Position numbers and translations under genes: made by a program
Shown: positions 17,328 to 26,077 of the stretch, one piece after another
How the letters are laid out: every line of letters starts with the position of its first letter
Numbering within the stretch: the first letter of the stretch is position 1
Notes under the pieces: generated by a model
What the model was told of the DNA's origin: nothing
Seen by the model: only the letters and a program-made list of their open reading frames with translations
Database searches by the model: none
Assembly (NCBI GenBank): GCA_946537515.1
Contig: CAMNFV010000005.1
Coordinates: 1-40,078 of the forward strand
Source of the DNA: an uncultured Ruminococcus sp.
GTDB lineage: Bacteria > Bacillota > Clostridia > Oscillospirales > Ruminococcaceae
Reading direction: 5' to 3'
Length of the DNA: 40,078 nt

Positions 17328-17359
17328 TTCCGCTGCGTGCAATGCAGCGCGCAGCGGAA
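17328..17359 (+). other. Strong intergenic hairpin between the two minor pilin genes
   Basis: TTCCGCTGCG (17328-17337) pairs with CGCAGCGGAA (17350-17359) around a 12-base loop. There is no T tract. It is the third such hairpin between genes of this operon. Confidence 0.65.
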
Positions 17360-17389
17360 TAAATGATTATGAAAGGAGTGTCATTTACA

Positions 17390-18529
17390 ATGAAAAAGCT
17401 GAAAGGCTTTACGTTGCTTGAGCTTATAATTGTTATGGCAATATTCTCTATTATCATGTACAGCGCGGTTCAGTTGCTGAATCCGGTTTCAAAGTTCTTT
17501 GTCAGAAGCTCGAACTTTGAAAACACAACCGCTTGTACTGATAATATGCGGCGCTGCATTGAAGGCAACCTTAAATATGCTGACCGTGTTCGCGCTTATA
17601 ACAAGTATCAGCCTTATACAGGCAACCCCAGTACGCCCTCGGCAGATTTGCTGTCGAAAGTACAGTCTTTTTACACACAGTTCTTTAAAGACCGCAGATT
17701 TATTGATTCCAGCGGAGTCATCAATGTGCTTGTATTTGATAATACGGTTCTGCGGGCTGATATCAGCGGCATGAATCAGATCAGCGAGTATACAGGTGCT
17801 GAGCTGAACCGCGGTAAAATCATTCTCTATCGTTTCGAGTTTGATAATTACGACGGCGATGATGAGACGACAGTTATCAATAATATGCTCACGCCGACAA
17901 TCTGGTGCGTGAATCAGAAGCTCTACGGTAATTTCGATTACACGTTTACGCTGAATGATCCGAGCGTCATTTCTGAATCAATCATCAGCGCAAATGCTGA
18001 TCCGTTTGTTACAACTGGTTCGGATGAAACTACGCGGATGGTATATTCCGGTACGGACGTAAACGGCAGCGATGTTTATACTCCGTATGTCCCGGTTGTT
18101 TTCAATCCGCGCGATTTTAATATCGGCATTGCAGTTCAGGAAATTAGACGAGTTCCCGGAGGCGGCCTGGAAAGAGCAACTCCGACAACGAGTATCGTTG
18201 CTTCGTTCTCGATGAAAAATGTTCTGAATTCAGCTGACGGTTATAAGACTGCCGGTGTTGACTATGTTCCGACACTTGGTTATGGCGATGAGCATGGCGA
18301 TCATGCATATCAGGTCAATCCGAAAAGAGCACAAGGACAGATGATTCCGCGCTATACCGGTATTGATGAGAATATCGGTTCGGATCAGTTCGACGGCTTC
18401 TACTTTATCTTTACGCTGCCTGAGGAAGTGCATGATGTTGCAGATGGTGCACATTATGATGATGCATTTTTGAATCGGCAGGTAACAATGCCGACCGGAA
18501 GCTCCAGCTCCAGCTCCAGCTCCACTTAA
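17390..18529 (+). CDS. Second large minor pilin (prepilin) with poly-Ser tail
   Basis: The 379-residue prepilin has MKKLKG-FTLLELIIVMAIF with cleavage after Gly6 and Glu at +5, followed by a helix to about residue 28. The ectodomain shows no family I can name. It ends in an eight-serine run plus threonine, encoded by alternating AGC/TCC codons. The start at 17390 has AAAGGAG at a proper distance; the in-frame ATG at 17363 lies only a few bases after the upstream hairpin and lacks a ribosome site. It is probably the last gene of the pilC operon, since a terminator-like hairpin follows. Confidence 0.83.
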   Translation: MKKLKGFTLLELIIVMAIFSIIMYSAVQLLNPVSKFFVRSSNFENTTACTDNMRRCIEGNLKYADRVRAYNKYQPYTGNPSTPSADLLSKVQSFYTQFFKDRRFIDSSGVINVLVFDNTVLRADISGMNQISEYTGAELNRGKIILYRFEFDNYDGDDETTVINNMLTPTIWCVNQKLYGNFDYTFTLNDPSVISESIISANADPFVTTGSDETTRMVYSGTDVNGSDVYTPYVPVVFNPRDFNIGIAVQEIRRVPGGGLERATPTTSIVASFSMKNVLNSADGYKTAGVDYVPTLGYGDEHGDHAYQVNPKRAQGQMIPRYTGIDENIGSDQFDGFYFIFTLPEEVHDVADGAHYDDAFLNRQVTMPTGSSSSSSSST

Positions 18530-18550
18530 ACGTAAAATCAGAATCAATGT

Positions 18551-18597
18551 ATAGAAAATGGCAGCCGGTGTTGCCGCCGGCTGCCCTCTATACTGCA
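18551..18597. terminator. Terminator between the pilC operon and the convergent peptidase gene
   Basis: GGCAGCCGG (18560-18568) pairs with CCGGCTGCC (18577-18585). Outer TATAG and CTATA can extend the stem. A real T tract is missing, so termination may be only partial. Confidence 0.6.
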
Positions 18598-18603
18598 AAT
18601 TAT

Positions 18604-19506
18604 TCAATGCATCAGCATTGCGGTGTAATACTGAACAGTTTCTTCATGCGGCAGCATCTTGATGTACCACATGGTAATCTCTTCGCCGAACATTGCACCG
18701 ATCCAGAGGCCCATGCAAAGATAAGGGCCGAATGCGAATTTTGATTTGCCGGTTACCTTTTTAATAATGAGACCGAAGATTGCAGCAAGAATAATACCGA
18801 TGAACGCGGAAGGAATCATGGCCTTCCAGCCGATCAGCGCTCCGGCACATGCCATCAGGATTGTGTCGCCGAGTTCAATTCCGCGGACCTTTTCACCGGT
18901 TTTCTTCTTGATGTAAGCACCGCTGATCTCACCGATCAGCAGGAACGGAATACTGATCACAAAAATGCCGATGATGCGTTCCTTCAGCGGAATGTATGTC
19001 AGGAAGTGCGAGGGGATTGCCAGAACGGCGATCAGCAGCAGCATCGGGATGTACATGTCCATCGTGTCCCAGTCAATGAATCCGATGCAGATCAGCAGCG
19101 ATGTGAAGAGCATCATGATCACGCAGTTGACATTGACACCGAAGATCAGCAGATCCACTACATAGAGAATGCCGTTGAGCGCTTCTACGATCGGATACCG
19201 GGGGGAGATCTTCTCTCCGCAGCTGTGACATTTTCCTTTGAGGAAAAGCCAGCTGAAAACCGGGATCAGATCAATGATCCGGATTTTGGCACCACAGGTC
19301 ATACAATGAGAAGAGCGCTTGATGAGGGATTCGCCGCGCGGCACCCGGATGATGACAACATTCAGGAAGCTGCCGATGCAAATGCCGTAGATGAAGACAA
19401 CGGGAATCGCCAGAAGCAGAAATTTTGCAAGGTCACTTTCATAATACTGCCATTCCCGCCATCCGGTTTGTGCTGCCAGAGCAGCAAGCAAGTTTTTTTG
19501 GTACAT
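18604..19506 (-). CDS. Prepilin peptidase (PilD-like)
   Basis: The 300-residue polytopic membrane protein is an aspartic protease that cuts and usually N-methylates prepilins. It has the family start GSFLNVVIIRVPRGES (45-60), the two CxxC pairs of the cytoplasmic zinc loop (C68/C71 and C93/C96), and catalytic aspartates in FIDWD (145/147) and in ELGD (D214). The second motif departs from the usual GxGD: the first glycine is Glu. About eight hydrophobic segments are visible. It sits on the opposite strand inside the pilus cluster, with AAAGGAGG before the ATG and its own promoter. It is the only processing enzyme seen for the five prepilin-like genes here. Confidence 0.92.
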   Translation of the reverse strand: MYQKNLLAALAAQTGWREWQYYESDLAKFLLLAIPVVFIYGICIGSFLNVVIIRVPRGESLIKRSSHCMTCGAKIRIIDLIPVFSWLFLKGKCHSCGEKISPRYPIVEALNGILYVVDLLIFGVNVNCVIMMLFTSLLICIGFIDWDTMDMYIPMLLLIAVLAIPSHFLTYIPLKERIIGIFVISIPFLLIGEISGAYIKKKTGEKVRGIELGDTILMACAGALIGWKAMIPSAFIGIILAAIFGLIIKKVTGKSKFAFGPYLCMGLWIGAMFGEEITMWYIKMLPHEETVQYYTAMLMH

Positions 19507-19541
19507 AACGGTACCTCCTTTATGGTTTGTACTGTTATTCT

Positions 19542-19570
19542 ATTCTACCACAGATTGGCATATTTTTCAA
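19542..19570 (-). promoter_or_regulatory. Promoter of the prepilin peptidase
   Basis: On the minus strand TTGAAA (19570-19565), 17 bases and TAGAAT (19547-19542). It lies in the 85-base gap to the divergent pilB gene, whose own promoter is not clear. Confidence 0.65.
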
Positions 19571-19591
19571 GAGTTTTTTGGAGGTTGGATT

Positions 19592-21253
19592 ATGAGAAAC
19601 ATCCGCATCGGTGACTACCTCGTCGAGGAAGGTCACATCACCCCTGAGCAGCTGCAGCAAGTTCTGCAGAGACAGCGCGAATCGACGGACCAGAAGAAAT
19701 TTGGTGAAGTCATTGTCGAGATGGGATTTATGTCCGACATCAAATTTGCGCAGGCTTTGTCAGTCAAGCTGCAAACACCGTTTGTTGACCTGAACAACGT
19801 CGAGGTTGACGGTGAGATCGCCCGCATGGTTCCTCAGGATCTTGCAGAACGTAACTGCGTTATCGCGATCAATAAGACCGGACGCCGTCTGACTGTTGCA
19901 ACGGATGATCCTGTTAACTTCAATATTCTTGAAGATATCAAGGTCAAGACCGGTTATGACTGCATTCCGGTTCTTGCAACCCGTTCCGCGATCAAGAAGG
20001 CAATCGGTAAAGCATATCAGATGACCGACCTCGGTGACCTCGGTATTGACTCGTCTCAGGGCGAGATGATGGATGATGAAGAATCCAGAGACCGTGTTGA
20101 GAGCGCCCCGATCGTTAAGCTCGCAACACAGATCGTTGAGAATGCTTTCCGTATGGAAGCAACGGATATTCACCTGGAGCCGTTTGAGAAGTATACACAG
20201 ATCCGTGTTCGTGTCAACGGCGACCTCGTCGTCCTGATGAATGTTTCTTCCAACGTCCAGAATCAGCTCGCTACCCGTCTGAAGCTGATCTCCGGTATGA
20301 ACATCGCAGAAAAGCGTATCCCGCAGGACGGCCGTTTCACCCAGACAGTTGACGGCATCCCGCTTGACCTCCGTGTTTCCTCGCTGCCGATGGTTCACGG
20401 TGAAAAGATCGTTCTCCGAATTCTGTCTACCGGCGCAATCAAAACGCGTGGTCTGCACGAACTCGGTATGTCCGATTATAACTTCCGCCTGTTCGAGAGC
20501 ATGATCAAGTGCCCGCACGGCGTTATCCTCGTTACCGGCCCGACCGGTTCCGGTAAGTCCACCACGCTGTATGCAGCGCTCGGTGCTATTGCAAGACCGG
20601 AAGTCAACGTCGTTACCGTTGAGGACCCGGTTGAAAAGCAGATCGAAGGCATCAACCAGTGCCAGATCAATGTTAAGTCCGGTATGACCTTCCCGGCGGC
20701 GCTTCGTTCGATTCTCCGTCAGGACCCGGATATCATCATGATCGGTGAGATGCGTGACGGCGAGACCGCTGAAATCGGTATCCGCGCCGCTATCACCGGC
20801 CACCTGGTTCTTTCCACGCTCCATACCAACGACGCAGCTTCGACAATCGTTCGTCTGGTCGATATGGGTATTCCGTCTTACATGGTTGCTTCCTCGCTGA
20901 TCGGCGTTGTCGCACAGCGTCTCGTTAAGGTTCTCTGCCCGAAGTGCAGAAAGCAGAGAATGTCTACACCGGAAGAGAATGAGCTGATGCACCTCGATCA
21001 CTCTGTACCGATCTACGATGCAGTCGGCTGTAATGAGTGCGGCGGCGGCTATCGCGGACGTACTGCTATTCACGAGATCATTCATTGCTCCGGCGACATC
21101 TCTACGCTGATCGCGAACGGCGCAAGCTCTGATGAACTCGAAAAGACTGCACGTGCCAACGGCACCAAGCTCCTCCGTGATAACGTTGCTGACCTCGTTC
21201 AGCAGGGTGTTACTACGATGGATGAGCTGATTCGTGTAACATACACGGTATAA
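19592..21253 (+). CDS. Pilus extension ATPase PilB
   Basis: The 553-residue cytoplasmic motor powers pilin polymerisation. It has an N-terminal GspE/MshEN-type domain (about 1-145; IRIGDYLVEEGHITPEQL, then a second region). The secretion ATPase core follows: Walker A GPTGSGKST (316-324), the Asp box around 340-346, Walker B DPDIIMIGEMRD (378-389), the His box TGHLVLSTLHTND (402-414) and the zinc-binding CxxC pairs (449/452 and 480/483). MshEN domains can bind c-di-GMP in some bacteria; whether this one does is open. TTGGAGG precedes the start. pilT follows after 31 bases and is probably co-transcribed. Confidence 0.95.
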   Translation: MRNIRIGDYLVEEGHITPEQLQQVLQRQRESTDQKKFGEVIVEMGFMSDIKFAQALSVKLQTPFVDLNNVEVDGEIARMVPQDLAERNCVIAINKTGRRLTVATDDPVNFNILEDIKVKTGYDCIPVLATRSAIKKAIGKAYQMTDLGDLGIDSSQGEMMDDEESRDRVESAPIVKLATQIVENAFRMEATDIHLEPFEKYTQIRVRVNGDLVVLMNVSSNVQNQLATRLKLISGMNIAEKRIPQDGRFTQTVDGIPLDLRVSSLPMVHGEKIVLRILSTGAIKTRGLHELGMSDYNFRLFESMIKCPHGVILVTGPTGSGKSTTLYAALGAIARPEVNVVTVEDPVEKQIEGINQCQINVKSGMTFPAALRSILRQDPDIIMIGEMRDGETAEIGIRAAITGHLVLSTLHTNDAASTIVRLVDMGIPSYMVASSLIGVVAQRLVKVLCPKCRKQRMSTPEENELMHLDHSVPIYDAVGCNECGGGYRGRTAIHEIIHCSGDISTLIANGASSDELEKTARANGTKLLRDNVADLVQQGVTTMDELIRVTYTV

Positions 21254-21284
21254 TCCTGAAACAGGAAGAAACGGAGGAATTACC

Positions 21285-22394
21285 ATGCCCATTATTTCAG
21301 TGAATAAAATCCTGGACGACGTCCGTGCGCTCGGATGCTCCGACCTTCATTTTACGGTCGGTATCAACCCGGTTGTTCGTCTGCACGGCCAGCTCCGCAA
21401 AATGAGCAGCTATCCCGAAATGACTGACGAAATGATCGCTGAGATCGTTGAGCAGATGACCAACGAACAGCAGCGTAAAAAGGTTACCCAGCGCATCGAC
21501 GTTGACTTCTCTTATGTCACCCGCGCCGGCTACCGTCACCGCTGCAACATCTTCTATCAGAGAGATCATCTCGCAGTTGCAATTCGTCTTCTGCGTAATG
21601 ACATCCCGACGCTGGACGATCTGTTCATGCCGCCGATCATGTCCGAATTCGCAATGCGTCCGCGTGGCCTTGTCCTCATCACCGGCCCGACCGGTTCCGG
21701 TAAGTCCACTACGCTCGCAGGTATGATCGACTATGTCAACTGCAACAAGTCCGCTCATGTTATCACAATCGAAGACCCGATCGAGTATGTCCACGAGCAC
21801 AAGCGCTGCATGGTCAACCAGCGTGAAGTCGGCGCTGATGTCCCGAGCTTCGCAATGGCGCTGAGAGCAGCACTTCGTGAAGACCCGGACGTTATCCTCG
21901 TCGGTGAGATGCGTGACTTCGAGACCATCCAGGCTGCAATTACAGCGGCTGAAACCGGTCACCTTGTTTTCTCCACGCTTCATACTACATCTGCGCCTGA
22001 TACGATCAACCGTATCATCGACGTGTACCCGGAGCACCAGCAGAACCAGATCCGCGCTCAGCTCGCGAACGTTCTCGTCGGCGTTGTCTCGCAGACGCTG
22101 CTGCCGCTCAAGAACGGTACCGGCCGTATCGCTGCAATGGAAATCCTGAACGTCACAGACGCTGTTTCTGCGATGATTCGTGAGGGTAAGATCCACCTGA
22201 TCCTCAGCTCGATCCAGGCAGGTAAGGCACACGGCATGATGTCCCTCGACCAGGAGCTCGCACGTCTGGTCAAGAACAACACGGTCAACGAAATCGACGC
22301 ACTCGAAAAGTGCCAGGACAAGACCGAGTTCTATCGTTACCTCACCGCTATGGGCGGCCAGTCTGTCATCACCCGCGAGGGCGTGATCGGTTAA
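21285..22394 (+). CDS. Pilus retraction ATPase PilT
   Basis: The 369-residue protein is the retraction motor of the T4P, so these pili should be dynamic. It has the PilT N-terminal PAS-like part (SDLHFTVGINPVVRLHG), Walker A GPTGSGKST (134-142), the Asp box EDPIEYVH, Walker B DPDVILVGEMRD and the His box TGHLVFSTLHT. The usual AIRNLIREG element near the C-terminus appears as AVSAMIREGK. A GGAGG ribosome site precedes it. A strong terminator ends the pilB-pilT unit. Confidence 0.95.
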   Translation: MPIISVNKILDDVRALGCSDLHFTVGINPVVRLHGQLRKMSSYPEMTDEMIAEIVEQMTNEQQRKKVTQRIDVDFSYVTRAGYRHRCNIFYQRDHLAVAIRLLRNDIPTLDDLFMPPIMSEFAMRPRGLVLITGPTGSGKSTTLAGMIDYVNCNKSAHVITIEDPIEYVHEHKRCMVNQREVGADVPSFAMALRAALREDPDVILVGEMRDFETIQAAITAAETGHLVFSTLHTTSAPDTINRIIDVYPEHQQNQIRAQLANVLVGVVSQTLLPLKNGTGRIAAMEILNVTDAVSAMIREGKIHLILSSIQAGKAHGMMSLDQELARLVKNNTVNEIDALEKCQDKTEFYRYLTAMGGQSVITREGVIG

Positions 22395-22408
22395 TTACCT
22401 ATGCTCTG

Positions 22409-22454
22409 AAAAGCCGCGGAACCGGACCTCAAAAACCGGTTCTGCGGCTTTCAT
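22409..22454 (+). terminator. Terminator of the pilB-pilT unit
   Basis: AAAGCCGC-G-GAACCGG pairs with CCGGTTC-T-GCGGCTTT, a 15-bp stem with one mismatch, followed by TCATTATTT. Confidence 0.8.
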
Positions 22455-22636
22455 TATTTATGTCAAATCTTGCGGTGCTCTTGTTTTTTTATTCAATGAT
22501 TGCGGCGAACTCTGCTAGAATGTTACACGACTGTTACCGAATTTGTGCACAATGCTGAAAACGAAACCTGATTTATGGCCAAAAAATCGAGATTCGTAAA
22601 AGTTTGTTCACAATTCAGAAATATTGCGGAAAAGAC

Positions 22637-22665
22637 TTGACATTTCCTTTTGGATGTGTTATACT
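22637..22665 (+). promoter_or_regulatory. Promoter of the major pilin
   Basis: TTGACA (22637-22642) and TATACT (22660-22665) with a 17-base spacer. The separate strong promoter allows far more pilin than assembly machinery. Confidence 0.8.
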
Positions 22666-22725
22666 AAGACCATAGAGAACGACAGACGATGTCAGACGTC
22701 GCATCGGGCTGTTACTCTGGAATCC

Positions 22726-22742
22726 GCAATCAAAATGATTGC
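22726..22742 (+). other. Leader hairpin before the major pilin
   Basis: GCAATC-AAAAT-GATTGC is a perfect 6-bp hairpin in the 105-base leader, which also holds CGATG/CATCG pairing near 22688-22706. No riboswitch signature is recognised. Confidence 0.4.
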
Positions 22743-22775
22743 AACATGTTTACAATCTTGAGGAGGTTATTTATC

Positions 22776-23258
22776 ATGAAAAAGAAAGGTTTTACCCTGA
22801 TTGAGCTGATCGTTGTTATCGCGATCATCGGCGTTCTGGCAGCTATCCTCGTTCCGGCTATGCTCGGTTACGTGAGAAAGTCCAAGATCACCACCGCTAA
22901 CACCACCGCGAAGTCTATCTACAACGCATTCAACACTGCGCTGGTTGACCTCGATACCATTGATGCTAGTGTTTCTTTCGGCTCTACCACTTACAGCGGC
23001 TCTGATTTCTCCGCTTCTGCTTCCGGCCTTGAGGGTTCCGTTTATGGTTACTTCTCTGATGTAGCTAAGGTTTCTTCCTTCTATGTTAAGGAAACTGACG
23101 GTGCTTGTGTTGGCTGCGGCGTTCTCGCTGGTAAGTATCCGGGTGCATATCCGAATCCGTGGACTGTTGATGCATACAAGTCTGCTACTTCTAAGCCGTC
23201 TACTGCTCAGGCTGCATTTGATAACGCTCCGGCTCCGGCTTCTAGCAGCAACTCCTAA
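22776..23258 (+). CDS. Major type IV pilin PilA1
   Basis: The 160-residue prepilin has the signal MKKKG-FTLIELIVVIAIIG with cleavage after Gly5 and Glu at +5, and the conserved helix running into LVPAMLGYVRKSKITTAN. The globular head has many Ser, Ala and Tyr residues and a Cys pair in CVGCG. It ends in an Ala/Pro/Ser tail. The length and short head are typical of major pilins. AGGAGG lies before the ATG at 22776. It shares the N-terminal 40 residues almost completely with the next gene. Tandem pilA1/pilA2 genes are known in Ruminococcus albus, where a pilin protein takes part in cellulose adhesion. Confidence 0.93.
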   Translation: MKKKGFTLIELIVVIAIIGVLAAILVPAMLGYVRKSKITTANTTAKSIYNAFNTALVDLDTIDASVSFGSTTYSGSDFSASASGLEGSVYGYFSDVAKVSSFYVKETDGACVGCGVLAGKYPGAYPNPWTVDAYKSATSKPSTAQAAFDNAPAPASSSNS

Positions 23259-23281
23259 TTTGTAATTACTGATTGATTGTA

Positions 23282-23328
23282 ATTCAGAAAACTGAATGAA
23301 CGAATGCCCCCTATCTTGGGGGCATTCG
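23282..23328 (+). terminator. Two adjacent perfect hairpins after pilA1
   Basis: ATTCAG-AAAA-CTGAAT (23282-23297) is followed by an 11-bp perfect stem, CGAATGCCCCC (23301-23311) with its complement (23318-23328). The second lacks a T tract, so it may attenuate or stabilise rather than fully terminate, letting some transcripts reach the second pilin. Confidence 0.6.
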
Positions 23329-23416
23329 CTGTATCATGACAGCTGTGACAAATAAAATTGACAATTTGAAATATCTTTTATTGATATGGGTGTTTTTTGA
23401 CTGAGAGGAAACTGGA

Positions 23417-23998
23417 ATGAAAAGAAAAGGCTTTACATTGATCGAGCTGGTCGTAGTCATCGCGATTATTGGTATTCTCGCTGCGATTCTCGTACCCGCG
23501 ATGCTCGGCTATGTGCGCCGTTCAAAGATCACAACGGCGAATAATGCTGCAAAGTCCGTTTACAATGCAATCAATGTTGCGATGGTGGAAATGGAGGCCT
23601 ATGACCTTCCGCCGCAGCAGCTTGAGAATCGCGATATCACGACAACCGGTGCTACGATTTATGCACAGAAGGATACCGCAATGCCGAACGGTCCGACAAG
23701 TGATTATAATACGCTGCTGAATACGCTCTATGCAAAGGTTTGCAGCTATTTTTCGGATGTCGGCAAGCTTCAGGATATCTCGTTCCGTCTGCGCGAATCC
23801 GGCTGCATCGGCGTCGGCGTTGTCAACGGCAGATATCCCGGAACCTATCCGCTGGCGATCACCGTGGATGATTATAAGCAGCGCAGAAATGCCTGGACTT
23901 CTACGAATGCACTCGCATTCGCGCTGAAAGATCCCGAGAGCACAACAATTCCGGATACACCGCCTGCAATGGGTGAAGAAGGCGGCGGAAACGGCTGA
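23417..23998 (+). CDS. Second type IV pilin PilA2
   Basis: The 193-residue prepilin has MKRKG-FTLIELVVVIAIIG and the same LVPAMLGYVRRSKITTAN helix as PilA1. The head is longer and different, but a block near the C-terminus is shared (CIGVGVVNGRYPGTYP, versus CVGCGVLAGKYPGAYP). The tail is Gly/Glu-rich. GAGAGGAAA precedes the start. A TTGACA at 23358 could be the -35 of a separate promoter, but no good -10 lies at the right distance. Expression may depend partly on read-through of the hairpins behind pilA1. Confidence 0.9.
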   Translation: MKRKGFTLIELVVVIAIIGILAAILVPAMLGYVRRSKITTANNAAKSVYNAINVAMVEMEAYDLPPQQLENRDITTTGATIYAQKDTAMPNGPTSDYNTLLNTLYAKVCSYFSDVGKLQDISFRLRESGCIGVGVVNGRYPGTYPLAITVDDYKQRRNAWTSTNALAFALKDPESTTIPDTPPAMGEEGGGNG

Positions 23999-24057
23999 TT
24001 CCTGCTGCCTGATGCGGCGTGTAACGCACGGGCAGAAACAATGAAACTAAGAAAATG

Positions 24058-24102
24058 AAAAGCCGCTCAAATCAGCGAATTTGCTTGATTTGAGCGGCTT
24101 TA
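24058..24102. terminator. Bidirectional terminator between pilA2 and the GH5 gene
   Basis: A 16-bp perfect stem, AAAGCCGCTCAAATCA (24059-24074) with its complement (24086-24101), and an 11-base loop. It lies between convergent genes. Confidence 0.85.
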
Positions 24103-24117
24103 TGTTGTGTGTAAGGA

Positions 24118-25962
24118 TTACGGTTTCAGCTCTTCTTCTGTGATGAGCTTTGCAATATACTTCAGAATCTTGAGCGTACAGTCAGAATTGATAGATGCTC
24201 CGCCTGCAACATTTGCGTTCAGTTTTCCGTTCGCCGTGATGTTCGCTTCCGAATCTTCAGCAACAAAGCGGCTGACAAGAACAGCATCGGAAACATCCAC
24301 AACGCCGTCTTCATTCGCGTCGCCCCATTTGATTTGCCTGGCAGGCGTTGTGCTTTCAGAGCTTGTGGTTGTAGGCTTTGTGGTTTCGCTTGTTGTGACT
24401 GTCGTAACGGTCGTCGTCGTTGTTGTCGTGGTTTCGGAGGTGGGCTTTGTCGTTTCAGAGCTGGGCTTTGTCGTTTCGGTATTGCGCGGAACCGTAATGT
24501 CAACTTTGTTGCCCTTGTTGCCCTTCGAGCCGCCGTCGAGATTGCTGCTTTCGCCGGAAGCATAATACTCGGAGAGCGAGATGCCGTTTTTGCCGAGCGC
24601 GACCTGATGATCGAGGCCGATGTATTTGCCGGAAGCGGTCTGCCAAAGTGCCTTCTCAAAGAGACCGTATTTATCATCATCCCAGGTGATTGTTGTGCCG
24701 GAACCCTGCTGGAAGCCGAGGCCTTTCCAGAGTCCGCCGGTGTCACCGGAGTTTGTATTCAGGCACCAGAAGGTGTGGTTGATATGATTCTTGATCATAT
24801 AGTCACGCAGCAGCGTCATCCATTTGAGGTTATCGCCTTCCATGTGACCGCCCCATTCGCCGATCAGCAGGGGAGCGATGTTCTCTTCATTGATAAATGC
24901 CCATGTATCGCGCCAGTAATCATCGAGGAGCGTTTCCTCGGTAAAGTTCTTGTCAAACCATGTCTGTGCGTAGACGGACGGGCCGTAATCGTGCGGAGAA
25001 TAGACAATCTGGCTGGTTCCGTGCTTGGGCTTGATCGGATACTCGCGGGCGCCGCGGAAGTTGCCGCCCCACCATGCACCGATATACGGCGAATTGTCGC
25101 GTCTGTCGGGCATTCCCCAATAGTCGCCTTCCATTGCACCGCTGAGCGATTGCTCTACGCCTTCGATCAGGATCAGCGCGTTCGGATTGACATCCAGGAT
25201 TGCATCTGCGCATTTTGTTGCGGCATATGCCCAGTTGTTTTCATCGGTCGAGCCGTCCCATTTTGCTGCATCTTTTCCTTCCTGACCTTTTCCGTGCGGC
25301 TCATTTTTGAGGTCGAAAGCGAGCAGCGTATCATCATTCTTATATTTGTCTGCAAGCCAGACAAGTGTGTCGATCCAGACATCTGTGGTGACGCCTGCCT
25401 TACCGTACCAGAGGTTGTAGTTGTGGCCTGAGTTGTCTGTATGCGGGCTGTGAATATCAATAAACGCCTTGATACCGTACTTTTTGCACTTCTGCATGAT
25501 GATGTCAAAGATCTCCATGCTGTTTTTGAGCGTCTTGCCGTCCGATTCACAGAAATCCGGGTTGATTGTGAATGCGGGATCAGCATTTGCTGAGACACTG
25601 TTGACCGGATTCGGCTTTCCGGCCTTCCAGGAAACGAGCAGTTCTGTTGCGATTGGGAAGCGGATGATGTTAATGCCGTGATCTGCTACACTTTTCAGGA
25701 CATCGTCAACATCGGCGCTCCAGAGATAGTGGACGCAGTTCTCCGAGCAGTTGAAGCCGAACCAGTTTGCACCGGTCAGCCAGACTTCGTTGCCGTCTTT
25801 GTCATAGATACGGCTGCCTTCGCAATGAAGCCAGTCGTCATTGGTGTCGTCAGCCGCATAGACCGCGGCCGGCGCTTTGAGACTGCCGCCCGCTAAGCCG
25901 ATCGTGCCGGTTGCGGCGACAAGTGCTGCCAGACAAATTGACAGCAGATGCTTGTTTTTCAT
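24118..25962 (-). CDS. GH5 endoglucanase with C-terminal dockerin
   Basis: This 614-residue secreted cellulase has a signal peptide (1-36), a GH5 catalytic barrel (about 42-470), a Thr/Ser/Lys linker (477-543) and a dockerin (544-614). The opening GANWFGFNCSENCVHYLWS resembles the GH5_1 subfamily of Acidothermus E1. The acid/base is E221 in FDLKNEPHG and the nucleophile E369 in LLIGEWGGHM. The first dockerin loop is intact (DANEDGVVDVSD). The second reads NVAGGASINSDC and has lost most calcium ligands. It is a close paralogue of the GH5 gene upstream at 26729-28777. GAGGGGAAA precedes the ATG, and a folded leader lies between it and the upstream hairpin. No clear promoter is visible, so read-through from the upstream GH5 gene is possible. 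Confidence 0.92.
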   Translation of the reverse strand: MKNKHLLSICLAALVAATGTIGLAGGSLKAPAAVYAADDTNDDWLHCEGSRIYDKDGNEVWLTGANWFGFNCSENCVHYLWSADVDDVLKSVADHGINIIRFPIATELLVSWKAGKPNPVNSVSANADPAFTINPDFCESDGKTLKNSMEIFDIIMQKCKKYGIKAFIDIHSPHTDNSGHNYNLWYGKAGVTTDVWIDTLVWLADKYKNDDTLLAFDLKNEPHGKGQEGKDAAKWDGSTDENNWAYAATKCADAILDVNPNALILIEGVEQSLSGAMEGDYWGMPDRRDNSPYIGAWWGGNFRGAREYPIKPKHGTSQIVYSPHDYGPSVYAQTWFDKNFTEETLLDDYWRDTWAFINEENIAPLLIGEWGGHMEGDNLKWMTLLRDYMIKNHINHTFWCLNTNSGDTGGLWKGLGFQQGSGTTITWDDDKYGLFEKALWQTASGKYIGLDHQVALGKNGISLSEYYASGESSNLDGGSKGNKGNKVDITVPRNTETTKPSSETTKPTSETTTTTTTTVTTVTTSETTKPTTTSSESTTPARQIKWGDANEDGVVDVSDAVLVSRFVAEDSEANITANGKLNANVAGGASINSDCTLKILKYIAKLITEEELKP

Positions 25963-26050
25963 AGGAAATTTCCCCTCTCAGTTTATATTCACCGTTTCCG
26001 GTGTATGATACGGCGCGGCACAGGTACCCGTTCCCGTGAGAGCGCCGTTC
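25963..26050 (-). promoter_or_regulatory. Structured leader of the downstream GH5 gene
   Basis: On the minus strand ACGGCGC (26048-26042) pairs with GCGCCGT (26016-26010), enclosing an ACGGGTA element. A small CACCG-GAAA-CGGTG tetraloop hairpin (26003-25990) follows, then the ribosome site. The leader of the paralogous GH5 gene has a similar arrangement. No known riboswitch is recognised. Confidence 0.45.
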
Positions 26051-26077
26051 GGAACAAAATAAAGTAATTTGCGCTTG

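Noticed and set aside
19760-21292. 510-residue minus-strand frame opposite pilB
   Set aside because: Antisense shadow of pilB with implausible composition.
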